Below, piece by piece: positions 42,010 through 49,563 of a DNA stretch of 64,000 nt (position 1 is its first letter; the number at the start of each line of letters is the position of its first letter). The DNA is from Lachnospiraceae bacterium (GTDB taxonomy: Bacteria > Bacillota > Clostridia > Lachnospirales > Lachnospiraceae). The stretch is from assembly GCA_015057635.1 (NCBI GenBank), contig SVEB01000115.1:1-64000 (forward strand), written 5' to 3'. Under the pieces are notes generated by a model that did no database searches, was not told where the DNA came from, and saw only the letters and a list, made by a program, of their open reading frames with translations. The position numbers and the translations under genes are program-made.

Positions 42010-44685
42010 ATGAATATTATGAATAAGCTTACCAGAAAGCACATGATAAGCAATAAGAAGAGAACGCTTGTGACGATATGCGGTGTTATTATCGCAGCTG
42101 CCATGATGATTGCAGTCTCAACGGGAGTCGCGACCTTTCGGGAATTTATTGCTCAGATCGAGATGGAGGACACGGGAAAATGGCATGTGATGTACCATGA
42201 TGTGGCCAAAGGGGATAGAGAGGTTTTAGAAGAAAAGACAGCAGGCGATGTGCTTTTTTATAGAAAGATGCTTGGATCTGCCTTCCTTGATGGTCTTCAA
42301 AATGAAAATAGGCCGTATATTTATGGGCAGGCTTATGATGATACTGCATTTTTCATGATGCAGATTAAGTTATCCCAAGGACGTCTTCCTGAGAATTCGA
42401 AGGAAATCCTGATTTCAGACTATATGCAGGAAAACGGGAATTGTAAGATTGGAATTGGAGATACGATTACGGTACAGTTCGGAACACGTATGGCGATGGA
42501 AGAGGACGGAACGGAACGGGAGCTTCCCGAAGCATGGCCTTATCGGGGCAGCACGTATCAGCAAGAGAGGCAGGAATATCTTGTTGAAAATGGAGAAGAG
42601 ATGACATTTACAGTGGTAGGAATTATGGAAAAACCACTGTTTGAGACAACCTTCGGAGGCGGGTATACAGCAATCACCTATTTGGATGATGCACTGTATA
42701 ATAAGGCCGGAACAGCGAATGCTTATGTTTTTAGCAATCACTTAAGCATGAAAGCGATAAATGAATTAATAAGTATTGCAGGAGAGCTGCCACATTCCAA
42801 TGCATCGGCAGAGACCAATGAGGGACCGCTTCGTTATTATGGATACAGCAGTGATCCTTCCTTTAACGATATGGTAAAGTATCTGGAGATCTTTTTGATG
42901 GTTTTAATTATGGTAGGATCCATTGCCCTCATTTACAATTCCTTTGCTATTTCTATCTCAGAGCGCAGTAAACAGTTTGGAATGTTGGCAAGCATCGGAG
43001 CTACCAAGAGACAAAAGAGAAATGCAGTATTTTATGAAGCATTCCTGATCGGAATCATCAGCATTCCGATTGGATTGGCATGTGGCATTGCAGGAATCGG
43101 GATTACATTCTCTATCTTAAAGCCTTACTTTAGCGGGTTTAGCGGACATGATGTGCCATTACGCCTGGTGGTGGATGGAAAGTCTATTATAACTGCTGTA
43201 TTATTTGCAATTGTGACCATTTTAGTAGCAGCGTATATTCCGGCGAGAAGGGCATCGAAAGTATCCCCAATGGACGCAATCAAGCAGACAAAGGATATTA
43301 AGATATCCGGGAAAGCAGTAAAGACCAGCCGCTTCATCCGTACTCTTTTCGGATTTGAAGGGGAGTTAGCGCTTAAGAATTTAAAGCGCAATAAGAAACG
43401 GTATCGTGCGCTTGTATTTTCACTCTTTATCAGCCTGGTGCTGTTTATCAGTGTGGGAACCTATGTGAATTATCTGTCTCAGGCATTTAAAATGACGTAT
43501 GCAGAGGATAATTATGATATTATGATTGGTGATTTCGATCAGGATAAGCAGTCTGGAATATGGGATGGATTAAAGAAACTTCCGGATGTGAAGAAGATAG
43601 AAGCGATTACCTATGTACGGATGGATTACACGATGGGAGAAGAACAAAAGCAGTTTGAGACATCGGACTATAAGGAGAAGTTAAGACAGCGTTTTGAATG
43701 GCTCGGATATGAGGGAGACGAACTCACAGAGATGGTTTCCAATAATCAATTTTTCTTTGATATACGTTCTTTGGATGATGAGTCATTAAAACAATATGCC
43801 AAGGAGTGGGGCATTTCCATCAGCATGGATGCCGAGGATATGCAGGCAATCCTTGTGAATAAGCAGAAGGGCCAGTTTGGGTACGGAATGGTTGAGTGTG
43901 TGCCGACCTCGCTTTCAAGCGGCACGACTATTTCTTTGAATCATAATATTTATAAGGAACAGAGTGATGAAGTGGTAGTAGCAGATACGGAACAGCTCAC
44001 CTTAACAATCGCAGGCGTGACAGAGGATATAACGATGGGCATGAATTATCCGTATATCGGGGATGGCGTGATTTTGTATGTGCCGCAGTCGGTATATGAG
44101 AAGATCATGAGTGAGACGAAGGAAGAGAATAAGCGGTTTCTTTCGGATATCGTTATCGCAGCAGATCATGCAGAGAACCTAAACGATGCGATTGAAACGA
44201 TTTTAAAGGATAATGAGCAGATGAATGCCAATGTCATGAATAAGGCGGATCAAATGAAGCGCACGAATCAGCTGATTGTGATTTTCTCGGTATTCTGTTA
44301 TGGATTTATTGCGCTGATCTCTCTGATCTGCATCGCAAACCTGTGCAATACGATTTCGACAAGCATGGATTTAAGAAGAAAGGAATTTGCGATGATTAAG
44401 AGTGTGGGCATGACGCCTGGCGCATTCCGGAAGATGATCCGGTTTGAAAGCATGTTTTATGGGATAAAGGCTCTTTTATACGGAATCCCGGTAAGTCTTG
44501 CAATTGAGGTATGGATTAAGAAGACGCTTTCGGATATGTACCGAAGGACATATGTGTTCCCGGTTGGAATCTACCTGATCGGTATTTTCGCAGTATTCGC
44601 GATTGTCCTTGCTACCATGACCTACGCGGCCGCTAAGATCCGGCACGAAAACATAGTGGACGGACTCCGCGCAGATGTGGCTTAG
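42010..44685 (+). CDS. FtsX-family ABC transporter permease
   Basis: An 891-residue permease. N-terminal TM at about 20-40, a large extracellular MacB_PCD-like domain (about 45-285), three TMs forming an FtsX domain (about 290-415), a TM near 475, a second outer domain and a second FtsX domain at the C-terminus (about 755-880). The ARRASKVSPMDAIKQ segment after the first FtsX domain is family-typical. The two FtsX domains within one chain make it a self-contained dimer-like unit. With the upstream two-component system, a role in antimicrobial peptide sensing and resistance or lipid handling is likely. Giant hairpin 4 starts 17 bp after the stop. Confidence 0.9.
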   Translation: MNIMNKLTRKHMISNKKRTLVTICGVIIAAAMMIAVSTGVATFREFIAQIEMEDTGKWHVMYHDVAKGDREVLEEKTAGDVLFYRKMLGSAFLDGLQNENRPYIYGQAYDDTAFFMMQIKLSQGRLPENSKEILISDYMQENGNCKIGIGDTITVQFGTRMAMEEDGTERELPEAWPYRGSTYQQERQEYLVENGEEMTFTVVGIMEKPLFETTFGGGYTAITYLDDALYNKAGTANAYVFSNHLSMKAINELISIAGELPHSNASAETNEGPLRYYGYSSDPSFNDMVKYLEIFLMVLIMVGSIALIYNSFAISISERSKQFGMLASIGATKRQKRNAVFYEAFLIGIISIPIGLACGIAGIGITFSILKPYFSGFSGHDVPLRLVVDGKSIITAVLFAIVTILVAAYIPARRASKVSPMDAIKQTKDIKISGKAVKTSRFIRTLFGFEGELALKNLKRNKKRYRALVFSLFISLVLFISVGTYVNYLSQAFKMTYAEDNYDIMIGDFDQDKQSGIWDGLKKLPDVKKIEAITYVRMDYTMGEEQKQFETSDYKEKLRQRFEWLGYEGDELTEMVSNNQFFFDIRSLDDESLKQYAKEWGISISMDAEDMQAILVNKQKGQFGYGMVECVPTSLSSGTTISLNHNIYKEQSDEVVVADTEQLTLTIAGVTEDITMGMNYPYIGDGVILYVPQSVYEKIMSETKEENKRFLSDIVIAADHAENLNDAIETILKDNEQMNANVMNKADQMKRTNQLIVIFSVFCYGFIALISLICIANLCNTISTSMDLRRKEFAMIKSVGMTPGAFRKMIRFESMFYGIKALLYGIPVSLAIEVWIKKTLSDMYRRTYVFPVGIYLIGIFAVFAIVLATMTYAAAKIRHENIVDGLRADVA

Positions 44686-44701
44686 ATAACGGATTAACGG
44701 T

Positions 44702-45141
44702 ATCTTCCGCTGCCTCCTGGCGGCGTGCAAAGACCTGCGGATTGCCAACGGTCGGCTGGCTCTGTCTTTTGATGGTACAAAACCGCACGGCAGGCGGACG
44801 CGGTCTGTGACGGCTGAGGGCGGCGGACGGGACGTATATATTTTCCCATGTTTGTCACAAGCTCGGACAGACGGCGGAATATTCTTTGCCTATCAGACAA
44901 AAAAGGTGGGATACAGGGGGAAACTTTTGTATCTCGCCTTTTTTGTCTGCTATTCAAAGAATATTCCGCCGTCTGTTCGCCTTGATGCCAAACATCGGGA
45001 AAAATATACGTCCCGTCCGCCGCCCTCAGCCGTCACAGACCGCGTCCGCCTGCCGTGCGGTTTTGCACCGACAAAAGACAGAGCCAGTCGGCCGTTGGCA
45101 GTCCGCAGGTCTTTGCACGCCGCCAGGAGGCAGCGGAAGAT
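44702..45141 (+). repeat. Giant hairpin 4 (440-bp near-perfect inverted repeat)
   Basis: Each arm is about 200-220 bp and mostly complementary: ATCTTCCGCTGCCTCCTGGC at 44702 pairs with its complement ending at 45141; GTGCAAAGACCTGCGGA, GCCGGCTGGCTCTGTC-like blocks and CGGCAGGCGGACGCGGTCTG follow with few mismatches. The module is GTTTGTCACAAGCTCGGAC on the 5' side and GTTCGCCTTGATGCCAAAC on the 3' side. The inner stem GACGGCGGAATATTCTTTG ends in CTATCAGACA and TGTCTGCTA, followed by an additional inner helix with AAAAAAGGTGGGATACA. Outer arms are clearly GC-rich compared with surroundings. Confidence 0.92.
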
Positions 45142-45175
45142 CACAATGCGTTTCACAGGACGAAACGCATTGTGA
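45141..45175 (+). repeat. Satellite hairpin after giant hairpin 4
   Basis: TCACAATGCGTTTC pairs with GAAACGCATTGTGA around ACAGGAC. Compared with the copy after giant hairpin 3, a G-C pair became A-T and a T-A pair became C-G, which keeps pairing. Confidence 0.8.
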
Positions 45176-45492
45176 GGAAACGGATGAATGGTGCAAGGAG
45201 TATGGTTTGATGGATGGATGGATGATGGATGAAAGTTTCGAGTGATGGTAGGAGACAAGGAGCTTGTTGGATGGAATTGACATATGAAAGAAAAAGGGGG
45301 ATAATAGCAGCATATGATGATATAATATGATTTATGGTATAAGAAAAGGATGGACAGGCTGAAATATGTGGATTTTTAAGGATTACGGGAGATATAAGGG
45401 GACCTGTCGATCAATGAGCTAAAAGGAGATAAGGGAAAATACAGTATGGTTTCGTAAGAAAATATACAAATAGTATGGGAGGATGTACTGGT
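45176..45492. other. Purine-rich tract with GATG microsatellite
   Basis: No gene. The plus strand is G/A-rich (about 45176-45300) with four or five GATG-type repeats at 45209-45232. The region then becomes AT-rich toward the serine hydrolase gene. No promoter with good hexamers was found. Confidence 0.55.
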
Positions 45493-46650
45493 ATGGCAAG
45501 ATTTGATTATGCGGTTAAGATGATGGAACGGGAGATTGAGAATGGACAGATCGCGGGTGGTACTGTGATGGTGTTGAAGGACGGCGCAGTAATCTTGAAT
45601 GAGAGCAGAGGGTTTGCAAATAAGGAACGCAAGACTTTGATGAAGGATGATACGATTATTCATCTGTTTTCGATGTCAAAGCCGGTTACTTCTGCCGCTG
45701 CAATGATTTTGGCGGAGAGAGGACTGATCGATTTTCTGGATCCCGTTTCGAAGTTTTTACCGGGGTTTAAGAATCAGATGGTGGAGACAAAAGATGGACT
45801 TGTTCCTGCAAATCGTGAAGTGACGATACGGGATCTTTTGAATATGACATCCGGAATTTGCTATCCGAACGGGGATAGTCCGGCAGGAATAGCTATGGAT
45901 CGGGTATTTCGCAAACCTCAGGAATCGGCGTACCGCTGTCCGACACTTGACATGTGTAATATGATGGGAGAAGTTCCGTTAGTGTTTCAGCCGGGCGAAC
46001 GATGGATGTATGGCGCAAGTGCGGACGTACTTGGGGGTGTTGTGGAAGTGGTGAGCGGTAAGAAGTATTCTGAGTTCTTGAAAACTGAGATTTTTGACCG
46101 CTTAGGCATGCATGATACTTCTTTTAGCGTACCGGACCAGAAGAAGAATCGGATGGCAAGAATTTATGAGTATGATGAAGGATTAAAGGCATTAAAACCA
46201 TTGACATGGGAAAATTTAGGGATCAATAATTGCGGCGATGATAATGCGTTTGAATCCGGCGGGGCAGGGCTGATGTCTACGATTACGGATTATGCGAAGT
46301 TTGCCTCTATGCTTTTGAATGGCGGTACTTATAAGGAAGTACGGATTCTGGGAAGAAAGACGGTTGACTTTATGCGTACCAATCAGCTTACGGATGCACA
46401 GAGAGCGTTCTGTGACTGGGATAGCTTAAGAGGATGCGGATATGGCAACCTGATGCGTGTGATTTTGGATAAGGGCGCAACGGCTATGAATGCGTCAGTA
46501 GGAGAGTTCGGATGGGATGGCTGGACCGGAAATTATATGAGCATTGACCCATCTGAAAATATGGTGATCCTCTACTTTATCCAGCGTGCCGGTGCCGGTA
46601 TGAATGAGGCTACCAGAAGAATGCGGAATGCACTGTTTGGGGCACTGTAA
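45493..46650 (+). CDS. Serine hydrolase, class C beta-lactamase family
   Basis: A 385-residue protein. The SxxK catalytic motif is SMSKP (near 63-67), and the second motif appears as YGAS (near 175) where class C enzymes have YxN. Further matches: GGTVMVLKDGAVILNE at the start, RDLLNMTSGICYP, and FEWDGWTG-like sequence at the end (EFGWDGWTGNYMSID), which is the KTG-equivalent region. There is no signal peptide, so it is probably a cytosolic esterase or peptidase rather than a true beta-lactamase. GGAGG lies 10 bp before ATG 45493. Confidence 0.88.
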   Translation: MARFDYAVKMMEREIENGQIAGGTVMVLKDGAVILNESRGFANKERKTLMKDDTIIHLFSMSKPVTSAAAMILAERGLIDFLDPVSKFLPGFKNQMVETKDGLVPANREVTIRDLLNMTSGICYPNGDSPAGIAMDRVFRKPQESAYRCPTLDMCNMMGEVPLVFQPGERWMYGASADVLGGVVEVVSGKKYSEFLKTEIFDRLGMHDTSFSVPDQKKNRMARIYEYDEGLKALKPLTWENLGINNCGDDNAFESGGAGLMSTITDYAKFASMLLNGGTYKEVRILGRKTVDFMRTNQLTDAQRAFCDWDSLRGCGYGNLMRVILDKGATAMNASVGEFGWDGWTGNYMSIDPSENMVILYFIQRAGAGMNEATRRMRNALFGAL

Positions 46651-46857
46651 ATTTCATTTTACCAGAGTGTAAACAGACAGGGCGGCTGAGGCTGATGAAA
46701 TGGTGAGAGCTTAAGAGAAATGAAAAATTCAAGAATTATATTATGCCATCCTTTTATAAAAAAACAGTCAAACCCTAACTTTTATAAATTTATGAAGATT
46801 TCTATATGTACAGAAGATGCAAAACGCATGATAAATAAAATCATTGGAGGAATAAAT

Positions 46858-47661
46858 TTGGAAACTTATATTAAAGGGAATAAAGAAGCATGGGAAGAAG
46901 CATTTGATAAAAGAGATCCTTCCTGGGGAGCAAATATTGTAGAAAAAGTAAAGAATGAAGATTACGCATTTTTTAACCAGCAGACAATGGAAACTCTAAA
47001 GAAGTATGATCTGGCAGGAAAAACAATTGGGCAGTTTTGCTGCAATAACGGACGTGAGCTCTTATCCTTGGTTAAGACAACAAAAGCGAAAGCCGGAGTT
47101 GGATTTGATATTGCAGAAAATATGATAGATTTTGCGAATGAGAAAGCAAAAGAGTTGGAATTACCTTGTGAATTTGTAGCAAAAAATATTCTTGAGATAG
47201 ATGGAAGCTATGAAAATCAATTTGATGTAGTTTTGATTACAATTGGAGCATTATGCTGGTTTAAGAATTTGAAGGATTATTTTGCAATTGTATCGAAATG
47301 CTTGAAAAAAGATGGCATCATTATTATAAATGAACAGCATCCGTTTACGAATATGCTGGCACAGAAAAGTGAAAAGGAATATGTAAAAGAATATCCTCTG
47401 AATTGTGTGTTTTCCTATTTTAGCCATGAATGGATCAGCAATGATGGAATGGGCTACATAACAGGAAAAAATTATGAATCAAAAACTTTTACAGATTATA
47501 CACATTCTATGTCAGAAATAGTTGGTTCTATGTGTGCAAATCATATTGTGATTACGAATATGCAGGAATTTGATTATGACATTTCTGAGGGTTTTGAATA
47601 CTTGGATCATAAGGGATTTCCATTGAGTTGGATTCTAGAGGGAAGAAAGATTACTGATTAG
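46858..47661 (+). CDS. SAM-dependent methyltransferase with TTG start
   Basis: A 267-residue methyltransferase. Motif I is diverged (TIGQFCCNNGRELLSL), then VGFDIAENMIDFANEKAKEL, and motif IV VVLITIGALCWFKNLKDYF. The C-terminal part includes INEQHPFTNML. GGAGG lies 6 bp upstream of a TTG at 46858, giving the start (M)ETYIKGNKEAWEEAFDKRDP; upstream in-frame ATGs lack such a site. The gene is AT-richer than its neighbours, so recent transfer is possible. The substrate is unknown. Confidence 0.8.
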   Translation: METYIKGNKEAWEEAFDKRDPSWGANIVEKVKNEDYAFFNQQTMETLKKYDLAGKTIGQFCCNNGRELLSLVKTTKAKAGVGFDIAENMIDFANEKAKELELPCEFVAKNILEIDGSYENQFDVVLITIGALCWFKNLKDYFAIVSKCLKKDGIIIINEQHPFTNMLAQKSEKEYVKEYPLNCVFSYFSHEWISNDGMGYITGKNYESKTFTDYTHSMSEIVGSMCANHIVITNMQEFDYDISEGFEYLDHKGFPLSWILEGRKITD

Positions 47662-47737
47662 AGAGTAGCAAAAAAATAAGAAAATTTGGATATAGAATGA
47701 AGTTTATGCATAGAGTAATTAAAAAGGAGAGAATTCT

Positions 47738-49030
47738 ATGCAGGGTAATTCTCCTTGGCGGGATTGTTTTCTAGGAACAAACAACAGAATCAAAACGAAG
47801 CTGGGATGGAGGCCTCGCATCTTTTTTAATAATGGTGCCACGCCACTGGTTGCAAAGACGGTACAGTCATCAATACAGGAATTGTTTCCTTGTTTTACGT
47901 ATATCAATGAATTGAATTACAATTCGAGATTTATTACGGAACAGTATGCATCAGTCCGGGAGACGATAGCGAAAATCGTGGGAGTGGACCAGCGAAAGGA
48001 TCAGATTCTATTTACAAGAACTGCAACAGAGGGCCTGAATCTAATGGCGTATCTGTATCAGCAATTGTATCCGGAGTCAATTGTTATCACAACATGTATG
48101 GAGCATATGGCAAATTATCTTCCGTTTATTATGAGGATGAATACAAAGGTTGTATTATTGGATGATAACGGCCATCTGGATTTGGATCAGTATGAGGCAC
48201 TGCTAAAGAAGTATAAAGGAAAAGTATCCTTGGTTACCGTGACCGCTGCTTCCAATGTAACAGGATATGTTCCGCCTTATTATGAAATGGCAAGGCTTGC
48301 TCATAAGTACGGTGCGAAAATTCTGGTGGATGCCGTACAGGCTGTACAGCATATGCCATTTTCCGTGCATTCCGACAACGAGGAGGATCACTTGGATTTT
48401 GTGGTATTTGCAGGGCATAAATGTTATACAGGTTTGGGAGGCGCTGCGTTAATCGGACCAAAGAAATTCTTTTCTAAGAAAGTGCTTCCGATACTTTACG
48501 GAGCTGGCGTAAACAGATATACGGATTTAAAACGGGTCATATTGGAGAAACCGCCAGCTTTATTTGAGGCAGGGTATCTGGATATTGCGGGTATCATTTG
48601 TTTTGGAAAGGTGCTGGAATTTTTGATGTCCTGCAAACTGGAACTGATTGAAAGCTATGAGTGCAGGCTTAGAAGATATCTGATAAAGAGGCTGGAAACG
48701 GTGCCTGGCATTAGAATCTATGGACCAAAGAAGATGGAAAAAAGCATACCATATGTTTCATTTGGACGAGAGGACTGGGATTACAGAAAACTAGGAGAAC
48801 TGTTAGGGTATACATATGGAATCGGAGTGGCAGCAGGTGTTGCGGGAGCGGATGTTTATACCGGTATGCTTCTTGGAAAAACAAGCGATGAATTATATGA
48901 TATGTATCAGGATGGCATTTCTTATGGGCTCGTTCGGGTGAGCATGGGAATGTTTAATTCACCGTATGAGATTGACTGCCTGATCAAGGTATTGTTGGAG
49001 ATAAGTGAAAGGGACGATTGGAAAGAGTGA
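47738..49030 (+). CDS. Class V aminotransferase, cysteine desulfurase-like
   Basis: A 430-residue PLP enzyme. It has FFNNGATPLVAKTV at the start, TRTATEGLNLM, CMEHMANYLPF, TVTAASNVTGYVPPYYEMARLAHKYG, and VDAVQAVQHMPFSV; the PLP lysine is in VFAGHKCYTGLGGAAL (near 227). This is the NifS/CsdA-like layout. The catalytic Cys loop of true desulfurases is not evident, so the reaction is uncertain. AAGGAGAG precedes ATG 47738. It is followed by a cysteine-desulfidase-like gene 530 bp later. Confidence 0.85.
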   Translation: MQGNSPWRDCFLGTNNRIKTKLGWRPRIFFNNGATPLVAKTVQSSIQELFPCFTYINELNYNSRFITEQYASVRETIAKIVGVDQRKDQILFTRTATEGLNLMAYLYQQLYPESIVITTCMEHMANYLPFIMRMNTKVVLLDDNGHLDLDQYEALLKKYKGKVSLVTVTAASNVTGYVPPYYEMARLAHKYGAKILVDAVQAVQHMPFSVHSDNEEDHLDFVVFAGHKCYTGLGGAALIGPKKFFSKKVLPILYGAGVNRYTDLKRVILEKPPALFEAGYLDIAGIICFGKVLEFLMSCKLELIESYECRLRRYLIKRLETVPGIRIYGPKKMEKSIPYVSFGREDWDYRKLGELLGYTYGIGVAAGVAGADVYTGMLLGKTSDELYDMYQDGISYGLVRVSMGMFNSPYEIDCLIKVLLEISERDDWKE

Positions 49031-49033
49031 GCG

Positions 49034-49076
49034 AAAAGGACGGTGGAATCTCGTATGGGATTTCATCGTCCTTTTT
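49034..49076 (+). terminator. Rho-independent terminator after the aminotransferase
   Basis: AAAGGACGGTG and AATC pair with GATT and CATCGTCCTTTTT. Confidence 0.85.
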
Positions 49077-49160
49077 CCGATCCTGAATTTATATGAGAAA
49101 TATTGTCACCATATAAGAAATCATGGGAGATGGTTTTTGAGAACAGATGGATAAGATGTC

Positions 49161-49390
49161 TTTTCAGAGAAGACAAGGTGGAGTATAATATAGTTATCGG
49201 AACTTCCTGCGTGATAAAAGAAAGAAAGATGAGCAAGAAGAAAATAGGACACCCTTTCAGAGCCTGCCGTGATGGCAGTTTCGGATATCGTGTCCATAAA
49301 GAGCGGGAATACAGGTAAAGTTAAGAGCGGAGTAACAAATCAGATAAGGCTGTGACTAAGAAATCGTTCGTGAGGTCGCAGCCTTTTCTT
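49161..49390 (+). ncRNA. Candidate RNA leader or small RNA with promoter and terminator
   Basis: TTTTCA (49161-49166) and TATAAT (49184-49189) with a 17-bp spacer predict a start near 49195. Inside, GGACAC (49247) pairs with GTGTCC (49290-49295) and CTGCC (49264) with GGCAG (49274). A terminator (GGCTGTGAC at 49348 with GTCGCAGCC, then TTTTCTT) ends it near 49390. The product would be about 195 nt. It is either an independent small RNA or a riboswitch/attenuator for the gene at 49564. I do not recognise a known class, and the reading frame at 49103 through it has no ribosome binding site. Confidence 0.5.
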
Positions 49391-49563
49391 AACGGCGTAG
49401 ATCATAAAAAAGCGATCAGAGAGATCTGCCATCGATTATGCCAGGGTTACGGTTTAGGATCACGAAAGAATGGCAAAAAGTATACATGTAAGACAAGGAT
49501 TCACATATATTGTAATACCGATGTTTTTCCGTTATTGTTTTTTTGTATATAAGGAGGCAAAAA

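Noticed and set aside
26753-45141. Miniature transposable elements (MITEs)
   Set aside because: Arm sequences differ completely between copies and no target-site duplication is apparent; transposed copies would share arms.
3419-45141. Retron non-coding RNA
   Set aside because: No reverse transcriptase gene lies near any copy.
44807-45313. Several 90-120-residue reading frames on both strands
   Set aside because: They lie within giant hairpin 4, are mirror images of each other because of the palindrome, and have no start signals.
49103-49318. 71-residue reading frame
   Set aside because: Starts at a TTG without a ribosome binding site and is crossed by a promoter and structured RNA.
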